Shown piece by piece: positions 16,887 to 25,227 of a stretch of DNA of 64,000 nucleotides. The translations under genes were made by a program, and so were the position numbers. The notes beneath the pieces are model-generated. The model had not been told where the DNA came from. It saw nothing but the letters and a program-made list of their open reading frames with translations, and searched no databases. Numbering within the stretch: position 1 is the first letter of the stretch; each line of letters begins with the position of its first letter. This DNA is from Spirochaetales bacterium (GTDB lineage: Bacteria; Spirochaetota; Spirochaetia; SZUA-6; DRHE01), in the NCBI GenBank assembly GCA_030604195.1, contig JAUVWI010000003.1, positions 1 through 64,000 on the forward strand, read 5' to 3'.

Positions 16887-16989
16887 AATGGCTCTTAAGT
16901 TATTACAGGGTCGGTAAAAAATCAAGCGCTATGGCAAGTGCTATAGATAGAAGTAACCTGCAGGTCTATATATTAATCAGCGCTATAGA

Positions 16990-18774
16990 TCAGGGGGAGC
17001 GCTTAAGGTCTGCCGCCAGCAAAAGCAGGATTTCGGTATGGGTAAAGGGTTCCGATCTTTTCCAGCCGTTAAACTCTTCAGCAGTAATAGTAAATCGATT
17101 TTTAGCAGCATTTATAAGGTAATTGTCCAGCAGGGGCAGGGTATGGGCCATGTTGGTGTTAACCAATCGCCAATCAAATCCAACCAAATTTTTCATGGCT
17201 TCCAGCCGTTTGGTATCAAAGCCGCTTCTCTTATAGTCATTGTAAAGATATAGATGGTGCAGATAGAGAGCATATTGGCCAATTCTATTACGCAGCTCTT
17301 CTGTTTGTGCCTTATCCAGGGCTTTTGCTATATCACGGGTTGCAGATGCCAGTTTGCGCTGTGAGTAGCACCCTTTCCAGCGGCTGAAGTAGTTGCGCAT
17401 ATCGCCGGCTGAATTGCCGAAGCCCTTCTGCAGGTAATCATCGACTATTGAGTCAACATGCTCATCAGGATTCCACAGTAACCTGGCGAGCACATAGTGG
17501 TAGAGCCCCCAGCCGCCCCAGTCATTGCCGGACTCAATGTTAATTGCGATTATATTGCTCTCATTCCAGAACTCTACCTTCTTGCTAAGGCTTTCAAGTC
17601 TCCAGACAGGTTTGGTCCAGTGCCAGGGAAGAATGCTGGCGTAACCGCGAATTCCCATAATATCCGTCTTTTTTTCCCATTGATTTACCAGAAAACGCCA
17701 GGGAAGGAAATTGAATTTAGTAGCCACAAAAGCCATCACGTTATCCTCTGCCGCTATTGAAGGGGGCAGGGAAGTAATGAAATAGGCATACATGCCCACC
17801 ATTTTATCACGGGTCTGCGGGTTCTTTTTTAAAGCAACCGCTACGTGGTTGGCCAGTGCCAGGGCCTGTGTTGAAAAATTGCCGATTGCTCTGCACTCAG
17901 AGCACTGGCAGGTGCCGCCGCCGTCATTCGGGGAAAATGAAACCAGGGTGGCAGCAGGATTTTTATCAAAAAAGCGAAAAGCATAGGCAACAGCGCGCTC
18001 ACGTACCTCGGGGTTGCTGGTGCATATCTGTCCACCGCGGACGCGCTTTCCATTCTTCAGGCGATAATATTCAGGATGCTCCTCGAACAGTTCCTCGTCC
18101 CGTTTTGATACAATACTGTTGTAAGCATGGCCTATATAGCCTGTAAGCGAATATTCCATGCGGTTGTGCCTGTTCCATAGACGGAAATCTTCCTGAACCT
18201 TTTCAGGCATCCAGCCGCCATAGTTGTACCAGAGATTGCGCATTAAAAACCTGGGCTGCTGGTCTGTTTCCATGGCTTTAGTTACTGTCAATGTTGGCTT
18301 TTTGGGTATCACCTCTCCCGCCTCTCCGGGAAAAAGCCAGCGGCAGCCCCATTTTTCTAAGAGCCAGTATATGGAGTGTTGCAGGGCCAGTTCACTGCGC
18401 CCGGCCAGCCAGGTTTGTCCCTCTCTTACCCGAATAACAAAGCCTTCGATATTAAGTTCTCTAAGCTTCTGAGTATGCGGAATATCGCCGGGTTCGGATT
18501 CGGATTCGGGTTCCAGGGACAGGATCAGGGAATTAAGCTCTGAATCCGCTTCCTGTTTTATCTCTATTTCCGCACCGCTTATCTGAAAAATGTAGTTTTT
18601 TAGCTCTGAAATTGCTTCGGCCAGCCCGGCTTGAGCCTTGCCTTTGAATACAATAACCGCCCGGGGCTCTCCATTGACTGCTACAGGGCATTCCTGCGCT
18701 GAAAGGGGAAAGCCGGATATAAGAATGAACAGGAAGATGGCTGATATGGTAACATGCCTTATGGTGCGGCTCAT
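16990..18774 (-). CDS. Secreted DUF4838 protein (alpha-glucuronidase-like architecture)
   Basis: 594 residues with an N-terminal signal peptide (ISAIFLFILISGFPLSAQ). Residues 30-160 resemble the GH20/GH67-type N-terminal beta-alpha domain that precedes many glycoside hydrolase barrels (LAEAISELKNYIFQISG, HSIYWLLEKWGCRWLFPG). The rest is DUF4838: YGGWMPEKVQEDF, EHPEYYRLKNGKR, ICTSNPEVRERA, FSPNDGGGTCQCSEC, and the NIESGNDWGGWGLYHYVLAR block. Conserved Asp/Glu and the CxCxxC cluster suggest a metal-stabilised barrel. The family is believed to act on polysaccharides, but no activity is known to me. It lies 104 bp from the GHMP kinase and in the same direction, so a link to uronic acid release is plausible but inferred. 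Confidence 0.75.
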   Translation of the reverse strand: MSRTIRHVTISAIFLFILISGFPLSAQECPVAVNGEPRAVIVFKGKAQAGLAEAISELKNYIFQISGAEIEIKQEADSELNSLILSLEPESESEPGDIPHTQKLRELNIEGFVIRVREGQTWLAGRSELALQHSIYWLLEKWGCRWLFPGEAGEVIPKKPTLTVTKAMETDQQPRFLMRNLWYNYGGWMPEKVQEDFRLWNRHNRMEYSLTGYIGHAYNSIVSKRDEELFEEHPEYYRLKNGKRVRGGQICTSNPEVRERAVAYAFRFFDKNPAATLVSFSPNDGGGTCQCSECRAIGNFSTQALALANHVAVALKKNPQTRDKMVGMYAYFITSLPPSIAAEDNVMAFVATKFNFLPWRFLVNQWEKKTDIMGIRGYASILPWHWTKPVWRLESLSKKVEFWNESNIIAINIESGNDWGGWGLYHYVLARLLWNPDEHVDSIVDDYLQKGFGNSAGDMRNYFSRWKGCYSQRKLASATRDIAKALDKAQTEELRNRIGQYALYLHHLYLYNDYKRSGFDTKRLEAMKNLVGFDWRLVNTNMAHTLPLLDNYLINAAKNRFTITAEEFNGWKRSEPFTHTEILLLLAADLKRSP

Positions 18775-18777
18775 TGT

Positions 18778-18918
18778 TTATCCTGTGTCAACCGACTTTG
18801 AAGAATTGTCCAACTGGTTCATATTCCTCCGTTTCCAGTCAATCCAAAGGATAGGATCAGGTTTATATACTGTCACCAACACAGCCCAATCATTCTCAAT
18901 ATTGTAAGCCCATTTACT
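18778..18918 (-). pseudogene. DUF4258-like toxin remnant (C-terminal 47 codons)
   Basis: The minus strand reads KWAYNIENDWAVLVTVYKPD, then PILWIDWKRRNM and a short tail to a TAA at 18780-18778. Proteins with DUF4258 end in a VVTVYEPDPxxWxDxxRRRK pattern, which this matches. The frame is closed upstream by TAA at 18921-18919, so the N-terminal half is lost. The fragment ends a few bases before the DUF4838 start. Confidence 0.4.
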
Positions 18919-19024
18919 TTAATGAAGATATCATAGTCCGTGCGAATAAAGCAATCGCATTGTTATGTTACAGAGCCGGAGATTTGTTTTTGGGCTATGG
19001 CACAGCATATATTCTAAATTTAAT

Positions 19025-19053
19025 GAAAATTAGACGAAACATGTCTAATTTTC
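19025..19053 (-). terminator. Perfect 11-bp hairpin between the aminotransferase and DUF4838 genes
   Basis: GAAAATTAGAC at 19025-19035 pairs exactly with GTCTAATTTTC at 19043-19053 around a 7-base loop. It lies 50 bp past the stop of the minus-strand aminotransferase gene. The T-run is only part of the stem, so it is a weak intrinsic terminator or an RNA-stabilising stem. Confidence 0.45.
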
Positions 19054-19102
19054 CACTTTTCTACAGTGTTTTCACCTATTCTTTTGTCAATCAGCCCACT
19101 TT

Positions 19103-20218
19103 TCATGCCAGGGCTTCATGGATTTCCCTGATTATCAACTGCTGATCTGAGCTTTTCAGATAGGGGTGCATGGGCAGGCTGAAAATATTATCCGAAACCT
19201 GCTCACTTACCGGGAAATCTCCCCTGCTGTAACCCAGGTGAGCAAATGCCCCCTGTAAGTGCAGGGGTTTGGGATAGTAGATAGCGGTGGGGATATCTTT
19301 GCTTTTAAGATGATTGATAATCCTATCGCGCTCCCGGTGCATACTCGAATACTGCGCCCAGGCGGAAAGATTGAAGTCTTTTACCAGGGGCGTCTGACAG
19401 AGATCACTCAATCCCTGGTTATACCTTTGGGCCGCTTCCTGGCGCAATGCGATTTCATTGTCGAATATTTCAAACTTGGCTAAAAGAATTGCCGCCTGTA
19501 TAGTATCAAGCCTGCCGTTCAATCCCACACGCACATTGTCATATTTATCCTTTCCCTTGCCGTGCACACGTATGGATGTTAATTTATCATGTAGTTCCCG
19601 GTTATCGGTAAAGATCATGCCGCCGTCTCCGTAGCAGCCAAGGGGTTTGGCGGGGAAAAAGCTGGTGGCCGCAACATCGGCTAAAGAACAGGCTTTCCTG
19701 CCCTTATACAGGCCGCCGAAACTCTGGGCGCCATCTTCAAGCACGAAAAGGTTATATTCTTTAGCCAGGCTGTTGATCTGGTCATAATCCGCGGGCTGGC
19801 CGAAAATATCAACCGGTATAATACCCCTGGGCGTTAGCTTTCCCTGATCTACTATGTTTTCAATTGAGCTTCTCAGTTTCCCGGCATCAATGTTGAAAGT
19901 AGCGGGATCGATATCAACAAATACGGGGGTGGCTTTTAACAATTTGATGACTTCCGCTGTGGCAATGAAAGTGAAGGGGGAAGTAAATATGGCATCTCCC
20001 CGGTTAATGCCATAGGCCATAAGGGACATTAGAAGCGCATCCGTACCGCTGGCACATCCCACAGAGAAGGATACCCCTGCATATTCGGCCAGCTTCTTTT
20101 CCAGGGCCTGCACTTCGGGACCGTTAATATAGTTGCCGTGGTCAAGAACCCCGGAAATATTCCGCTCCAGTTGTTTCCTTATATGGCGCTGCTGCGCTGC
20201 CAAATCTATAAAGTTCAT
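19103..20218 (-). CDS. wbpE: DegT/DnrJ/EryC1 aminotransferase, WbpE-like
   Basis: PLP-dependent sugar aminotransferase. The sequence runs close to WbpE, which makes UDP-2-acetamido-3-amino-2,3-dideoxy-glucuronate from the 3-keto sugar: FIDLAAQQRHIRKQLERNIS, HGNYINGPEVQALEKKLAEY, CASGTDALLMSL, VEDGAQSFGG-type VLEDGAQSFGG, and the PLP lysine in TSFFPAKPLGCYGDGG, with RVGLNGRLDTIQAAIL and SLPMHPYL at the end. Length (371) is normal. The partner enzymes (WbpA, WbpB, WbpD, WbpI) are not in this window, so the substrate assignment rests on similarity alone. It points again to uronic-acid-type sugars in the surface glycan. Confidence 0.82.
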   Translation of the reverse strand: MNFIDLAAQQRHIRKQLERNISGVLDHGNYINGPEVQALEKKLAEYAGVSFSVGCASGTDALLMSLMAYGINRGDAIFTSPFTFIATAEVIKLLKATPVFVDIDPATFNIDAGKLRSSIENIVDQGKLTPRGIIPVDIFGQPADYDQINSLAKEYNLFVLEDGAQSFGGLYKGRKACSLADVAATSFFPAKPLGCYGDGGMIFTDNRELHDKLTSIRVHGKGKDKYDNVRVGLNGRLDTIQAAILLAKFEIFDNEIALRQEAAQRYNQGLSDLCQTPLVKDFNLSAWAQYSSMHRERDRIINHLKSKDIPTAIYYPKPLHLQGAFAHLGYSRGDFPVSEQVSDNIFSLPMHPYLKSSDQQLIIREIHEALA

Positions 20219-20304
20219 TATTTACTCCAGGAGGTTAATAAGGCCAAAGATTATAATTTTTAGAGTAAATTATCAATCCTGAAAGTGCAGCTGCTGAGAA
20301 ACTG

Positions 20305-21579
20305 CTAAAAAAGGTTGCCCTGTTTGTCAAATTCAAGGGGGCGGGGGTCGCTCAAGATGCGCTGTTTTTCATGGTTCCTGACCTCTGCCAACAGGTTCCC
20401 GGAAACCTCAATTTGATCCACTTTAATAGTGTTTTTTATCCGCACCAGCCTGACCTCTTCTTTATTGACTATGTTGCAGCTTTTAATGGCAGCCTGGATT
20501 GCCAGCCGGTCATTCTTCAGGACCATGGGAATTTTAACGCTCAAAGGCACCGTAGAAGTCAGGGCGTTGGGGTAGGTTTGGTCAAATCTCAACTTATTGA
20601 AGAGCCGCCGGGTAGTGAAATCCAGAATTCCCAGTCCATTAGCATTGCCGTGGGAGGCTTTTGTAAGGTCAAGTACGGCTATCCTGGCAATATCCGGACT
20701 GCCGATTGCATGGGCATAGGGTGTATGAAAGCGTCCCACCACATTGGTATCAAAACCGGTGCCGCTGATATCTTTGCCTATCTCATCTATAATCAGAACA
20801 TCCAGCTCTTTGAAGAATATTCTGGGAAGCAGCTCCTTGGCGCGCTGCTGGAGCAGCGGTTCCTTCTGTTCAATCTCCTCTTTAGCCAGTATCTCTATTG
20901 AGCAGGTTTCATGATAGCCATTTTCAATAAGGCCCACTGCAAAGGATATCCTGCTCTTGTCCAGGGATATCCGGGCAATATCTATGATGTTTTGCTCCAT
21001 CGGCTCGAAACCCAATTCATGGCAGGCCTCAGCTCCCTTCTGCTTGCCTAAACCTATAGCGATCATTTTAAACAGGCCGCTTTCAAAGTTCCCGCGGAAA
21101 GAGACATGGGGTTTGATACGGTTAAAGATAATTATGGCGTCCGCTTCATGGGCATAGCGGTCAATATAAACGGGCAAGCCATTGTGCGTAGTTCCCAGCT
21201 GCACAACCTGCATGGAGGAGAAAATAGGCGCCTCTACATAGCTTTCAGCATAGCCCATACTCTCAAGCATTTTTCGCTGTCCCATAGCGGAGGCGCCGCC
21301 GTGGCTGCCCATAGCCGGAATAATAAAGGGCTTTGCACCCCATTTTTTAAGTTTTTTTACGAGCAGTTTAACGATTAACGGCCCATTAGAGATGCCTCGG
21401 CTGCCCACGGTAATTGCCACATTCCAGCCCCTGCCTATCTTTTTAAGCACTCCCCGTTCATGCAAGTTTGAGGAAAACTCTTTATCTATATCCGTTATAA
21501 CCGGTCTGTCGAACCTCTGTTCAACCCCGGCTAACTCGGGGATCGGGATGGTGTGAAGAAGCTTTTCAACTATATCCAT
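20305..21579 (-). CDS. LarA/DUF2088-family protein
   Basis: 424 residues of the lactate-racemase-like superfamily, in the longer subtype found in sugar-acid clusters: ITVGSRGISNGP, IPAMGSHGGASAMGQ, the segment NRIKPHVSF-RGNFESGLFK, and GLGKQKGAEACHELGF. LarA proteins bind a nickel-pincer nucleotide and racemise or epimerise 2-hydroxy acids. Here the usual SGGRKS cofactor lysine region reads FESGLFKMI, so cofactor use cannot be assumed. It is transcribed divergently from the gntR regulator across a 147-bp regulatory gap. A second, canonical LarA is at 25228. No larB, larC or larE is present in the window. Confidence 0.75.
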   Translation of the reverse strand: MDIVEKLLHTIPIPELAGVEQRFDRPVITDIDKEFSSNLHERGVLKKIGRGWNVAITVGSRGISNGPLIVKLLVKKLKKWGAKPFIIPAMGSHGGASAMGQRKMLESMGYAESYVEAPIFSSMQVVQLGTTHNGLPVYIDRYAHEADAIIIFNRIKPHVSFRGNFESGLFKMIAIGLGKQKGAEACHELGFEPMEQNIIDIARISLDKSRISFAVGLIENGYHETCSIEILAKEEIEQKEPLLQQRAKELLPRIFFKELDVLIIDEIGKDISGTGFDTNVVGRFHTPYAHAIGSPDIARIAVLDLTKASHGNANGLGILDFTTRRLFNKLRFDQTYPNALTSTVPLSVKIPMVLKNDRLAIQAAIKSCNIVNKEEVRLVRIKNTIKVDQIEVSGNLLAEVRNHEKQRILSDPRPLEFDKQGNLF

Positions 21580-21640
21580 GGAAACCTTTCTTTATAATTA
21601 TATAACAAAACATGAGTCTGTGAAACTCTCTATTAAAAAA

Positions 21641-21722
21641 TTGTATAAATAAATCACAAATAACTATTGACAAATGTATAATCTAGTATAGAATAAATTA
21701 ATTAATTGTATACGAGAAGATG
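21641..21722 (+). promoter_or_regulatory. Divergent control region: promoter and GntR-type half-sites
   Basis: TTGACA at 21668-21673 and TAGAAT at 21690-21695 (16-bp spacer) form a good sigma-70-type promoter for gntR. TTGTATACGA (21706-21715) fits the FadR-subfamily operator pattern TnGTn2-3ACnA, and a related TTGTATAAAT lies at 21641-21650 on the side of the divergent larA-like gene. I infer autoregulation and control of both arms by the GntR protein. Confidence 0.5.
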
Positions 21723-21726
21723 ATAA

Positions 21727-22365
21727 ATGTCAAAGATAAATGTATACCAAAAAATAAAAGAGCAGATAATTAAAGAAGAAATCAAACCCGGAGGGCCGAT
21801 CACGGAAAGAGAGATCAGTGAGCTCTATGGGATCTCCAGAACTCCGGCCCGGGAATTGCTCTGGAGGCTGGCCGGTGATGGTTTTGTGCAGCCTCGACCC
21901 ACGGGGGGATATTATGTTACCAGGCTCACCCTGGAGCAGATCATAGAAATTTTCCAGACCCGCGAGGGGGTGGAGGGCATGGCCGCCCGTTTAGCCTGCC
22001 AGAAGGGCAGCGAGGATTTTTTTGCCCAAATAAGCGAACTGCGAAAACAGAATGAGTTAATAGATGTTCGGAAAGATGCCTACCAGGGGGTCCTGATAGG
22101 CAGGAAGATGCACAATGCTATTTTAAAAGCGGCACATAACTCGCTTTTGCTGGAGTTCTATGAAAAGCTGCAGAACCTGGCCCTGCTTACCAGCAATATT
22201 ACCAAAAAATCCCCTTTAATCGAGGAAAAATCAAAAGAATATCATATTGCAATTATGCAGGCTATTGAAGCAAGAGACCAGGATAAAAGCGAGCAGCTTA
22301 TGCGCGAACATCTGCGCATTACCTGCCGCCTGCTAATTGATACTTTTTACCCTGATATCGGTTAA
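21727..22365 (+). CDS. GntR-family regulator, FadR (FCD) subfamily
   Basis: Residues 1-70 are the GntR winged helix (VYQKIKEQIIKEEIKPGGPI, REISELYGISRTPARELLW, GGYYVTRL). Residues 80-205 form the helical FCD ligand domain, with the Asp/His metal or ligand residues in the usual places (the MHNAI and EYHIAIMQAIEARD segments). FCD proteins usually sense organic acids such as sugar acids and repress nearby catabolic genes. It heads the plus-strand cluster of transporter and sugar-acid genes, so its ligand is probably an intermediate of that pathway. The ATG at 21727 lies just after the operator-like site, and the ribosome-binding site (GAGAAGATG) is modest. Confidence 0.88.
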   Translation: MSKINVYQKIKEQIIKEEIKPGGPITEREISELYGISRTPARELLWRLAGDGFVQPRPTGGYYVTRLTLEQIIEIFQTREGVEGMAARLACQKGSEDFFAQISELRKQNELIDVRKDAYQGVLIGRKMHNAILKAAHNSLLLEFYEKLQNLALLTSNITKKSPLIEEKSKEYHIAIMQAIEARDQDKSEQLMREHLRITCRLLIDTFYPDIG

Positions 22366-22395
22366 AAAAAGGCCTGGGAACAGGCTTTAAAAAAA
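22366..22395 (+). terminator. Weak terminator-like hairpin after gntR
   Basis: GCCTG (22372-22376) and CAGGC (22381-22385) form a 5-bp stem with a GGAA loop, flanked by A7 upstream and TTTAAAAAAA downstream, so A-T pairs could extend it. It could reduce read-through from gntR into the transporter genes. Confidence 0.35.
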
Positions 22396-22411
22396 TACAA
22401 GGAGAAGGAAA

Positions 22412-22693
22412 ATTACAAAAAAAATCGTACTTTGTATGATGGCTTTTTTTCTGGTCTTCGGAACCGTTATGGTCCTGGCCGAAGGGACTGCCGAAGGGGA
22501 TACTTATCCCTCCAGGCCGATCAAGGTTTATGTGCCCTATTCAGCCGGCGGCTCCTCTGACCTGCTGGCTCGCTCCCTGAACAGTGTGGCCAGCAATTAC
22601 TTTGATGTGCCCCTGCTGCTGTACTTTGCCTTTACCCGTATTATGTATGTGGTTTTGCCGGTGGGTTATCTTATTGAATTGATTATCTACTAA
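22412..22693 (+). pseudogene. TctC-TctB deletion fusion (tripartite transporter relic)
   Basis: The first part is the signal peptide and N-terminus of a TctC periplasmic binding protein (a leader ending in MVLAEGTAEG, then YPSRPIKVYVPYSAGGSSDL). After about 60 residues it jumps to a hydrophobic tail (FAFTRIMYVVLPVGYLIEL) that looks like the C-terminus of TctB, the small membrane subunit. Most of tctC and tctB is missing: about 90 residues stand where some 480 are expected. The AAGGAG at 22399-22404 is correctly placed for an ATT at 22412, as if the original ATG had mutated; the next ATG is 22436. The fusion cannot bind substrate, so this transporter is probably dead. Confidence 0.7.
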
Positions 22694-22706
22694 GGAGGCT
22701 ATTACT

Positions 22707-24217
22707 GTGCTTGAAAATATCTGGCTTGGTTTTTTAACTTTTATGCATCTACAGAACCTGATAGGTGTTTTTGTTGGTGTGACTATCGGAATTCTGGTTG
22801 GAGCTATACCAGGTCTTACTGCGACCATGGCCATCTCTGTTGCCGTACCCCTGACCTTTGCCGTTGACCCGGTATTAGGGATTTCATTTCTCGTCGGAGT
22901 CTATAAAGGAGCTATCTACGGCGGCTCCATACCGGCTATCCTGATTAATATAGCCGGCACACCCGCTGCCGCGGCCACTACCATGGATGGCTATGCGCTG
23001 GCTAAAAAAGGAGAGGCGGGCAAGGGTTTGAAGATGGCTTTATATGCATCGGTAATCGGCGATACTTTCAGCGACCTGGTGTTAATATTTGTGGCAGCGC
23101 CTATTGCAACCATCGCCCTGCTTTTCGGGCCGGCGGATTACTTCTCCCTGATGCTCTTTGCCCTGACTATTATCGGTATGGTTTCCGGAAAGAATATGGT
23201 TAAGGGGCTGATTGCCGGCCTTCTGGGTCTACTGCTGGCTACCATCGGTATTGATCCTATAGCTTCCACACCGCGCTTCAGTTTTGACATACTCCAGCTC
23301 CAGCGCGGCATATCATTCATTCCCATGATGATCGGTGTTTTCGGTTTCTCAGAGGTACTGGTGCAGACTGAGAAAAAGTCCAAACGAATATCATCTGTGG
23401 ATCTTGGTGACAGTAAGGATCCGAAAAACCGTGTATCGGCTGCGGAAATGAAAAGGTGCATGCCCACCATTCTCCGCGGCGGCGTTATAGGCACTATAAT
23501 CGGCTGTATACCTGGCATTGGACAATCTATTGCCGCTTATCTAAACTACTCTGAGGCAAAAAGGCACTCCAAGCATCCGGAGACCTTTGGCCACGGAGAG
23601 CTGGAAGGGATTGCCGCAGCAGAATCAGGGAACAACGCGGTTGACGGCGCCACCCTGATACCCCTGTTGACTTTAGGTATACCTGGAGATGTGGTTACCG
23701 GTGTTCTGCTTGGCGCTTTTATGCTCCAGGGGTTGGTTCCCGGACCCATGCTTTTCGAGAATCATGCACCAACGGTTTACGGCATATTCATCGGCCTGCT
23801 GGTGGCCAATGTGGCTCTCCTGCTTATTGCCGGTTTCGGGATCCGCTTCTTTGCCAGGGTAACCACCATGCCGGTTCCAGTGCTGCTTCCCGCTATCGTG
23901 GCCCTGTGCGTAACGGTTCATACGCCATTGACAATTCCATGGTTGATATTGGCATTATGCTGATTTTCGGGGTAATCGGCTACTTCATGCGCAAATTCCA
24001 TTTTCCCGTTCCGCCGCTGGCAATTGCATTCCTGCTCTCAGAGCTGGTGGAATCAAATTTCCGGCGTTCCCTGCTGCTCTCCCAGGGAAGTCCGTGGATA
24101 TTTTTCACCCGTCCCATTTCAGTGGGCTTCTTATTATTGACCGTTTTTGTGGTGGTGGGTATGATCCTGCGCAGCCGCAAGGATAGAAAAGTGCAGGTGC
24201 TTGGAGAAGATATCTGA
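22707..24217 (+). pseudogene. TctA-family transporter permease, frameshifted
   Basis: The large membrane subunit of tripartite tricarboxylate-type (TTT) transporters, starting at a GTG at 22707 with GGAGG upstream. Hallmarks are GVTIGILVGAIPGLTATMAI, YKGAIYGGSIPAILINIAGT, GAIPGIGQ-type GCIPGIGQSIAAYLNYSEAK and LIPLLTLGIPGDVVTGVLLG. At 23910-23917 the frame breaks: GTA ACG GTT where GTA ACG GGT TCA is expected, a loss of one G. The last 90 residues (SYAIDNSMVDIGIMLIFGVI onward) continue in the next frame to 24217. With the frameshift the protein ends at 23963 with 15 wrong residues and lacks its last helices. A sequencing error is possible, but the tctC-tctB damage upstream argues for decay. 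Confidence 0.78.
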
Positions 24218-24245
24218 TCCATTAACAGAATAGAGGAGTCGAAAT

Positions 24246-25193
24246 ATGAATAAATTTGATATTGCGCGGGAATTATTAACCGAGTTTAAGGGTGATTCCT
24301 ATAGTTACGGCGCCGGGTTGGTAACCAGAGCCCTGGAGCAGAGCGGCAAAAAACTGAGCCCGCACATTGCCATACAGACTGCAGCCAGCTCGGCTGCTCA
24401 CCTGACCAAGTACTCAAACATTACCGATACGGCCACCGGCCAGAAAAAGCTTATTGTGGACGAAGCGGTTGTTCCTTCTCATCCTGTTTTTGATTATGAA
24501 ATAACCTGTACAGCTCCTCAGGACCTTACAGCGGACGGGGCCCTGGACGGTATTGCCCATTCCTTAGAGGTGCTTTATGGGGCCGTTGGTAAACCTTTCT
24601 ATGAAAAGATGCTAAAAATAGCCGGGGTTTCAATAAGCCTGGTGGTTAAATACCTGCCGGCAGTCATAAAAAACCCTGGAAACAGGGAGGCCAGGGAGGC
24701 TCTTTGCCTGGCCACCGATCTGGGCGGTTATTCAATAATGGTCGGGGGTACCAATGGGGGCCATCTGACCAGTTTTTCACTTGTTGATATACTCAGCCAT
24801 GGGCGGGCATGTGCCATGATGAATCCCTACTACACGGTTTTCTTTGCTCCGGCCATAGAAGGGCCGCTCCGCCTGGTTGGCGAGATCTACCGGGAAGCCG
24901 GTTTTATCAAAGAGGACATTTCCATTTTATCCGGCAGGGAGCTGGGTGTTGCAGTTGCTGAGGCCATGTTCGATCTGGCGCGCAGCATAGGTTTTCCGAC
25001 TATGCTCAGTGAGGTAGAGGGCTTCAGCCGGGAGCACATTGAACGCGCATTGAAAGCGGCTAAGAACCCGCAGCTGGAGATGAAGCTAAAGAATATGCCC
25101 ATTCCCCTGACAACGGCTATGATTGACGAGTACATGGGGCCGATTTTAGAGGCCGCCGTGGATGGGAACTTGAGCCGGATCAAGAATGTATAG
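24246..25193 (+). CDS. Iron-containing alcohol dehydrogenase with an internal in-frame deletion
   Basis: C-terminal 270 residues match group III Fe-ADHs: TAASSAAHLTKYSNITDTAT, DEAVVPSHPVFDYEITCT, the iron-binding DGIAHSLEVLYG and GGTNGGHLTSFSL...LSHGRACAMM. The N-terminus (ELLTEFKGDSYSYGAG) is also typical, but it jumps straight to TRALEQSGKKLSPHIAI. The intervening part with the NAD-binding GGGSxxD motif is missing; the family has 380-430 residues, this has 315. The deletion keeps frame, so a protein may be made but could hardly bind NAD. Other genes of the cluster look intact. Its role would be oxidation or reduction of a hydroxy/semialdehyde intermediate. Confidence 0.7.
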   Translation: MNKFDIARELLTEFKGDSYSYGAGLVTRALEQSGKKLSPHIAIQTAASSAAHLTKYSNITDTATGQKKLIVDEAVVPSHPVFDYEITCTAPQDLTADGALDGIAHSLEVLYGAVGKPFYEKMLKIAGVSISLVVKYLPAVIKNPGNREAREALCLATDLGGYSIMVGGTNGGHLTSFSLVDILSHGRACAMMNPYYTVFFAPAIEGPLRLVGEIYREAGFIKEDISILSGRELGVAVAEAMFDLARSIGFPTMLSEVEGFSREHIERALKAAKNPQLEMKLKNMPIPLTTAMIDEYMGPILEAAVDGNLSRIKNV

Positions 25194-25227
25194 CGAGACT
25201 CTGAAAGATATGGAATAGGAAGGGCTG

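Noticed and set aside
22707-22720. Programmed frameshifting to explain the broken tctA and glycosyltransferase genes
   Set aside because: Neither break has a slippery heptamer with a downstream stem in the right place; simple indels explain both.
23906-24217. Separate small membrane protein at 23906-24217
   Set aside because: Its residues are the expected C-terminus of TctA, in a shifted frame; the first few residues come from antisense of nothing and have no ribosome-binding site.
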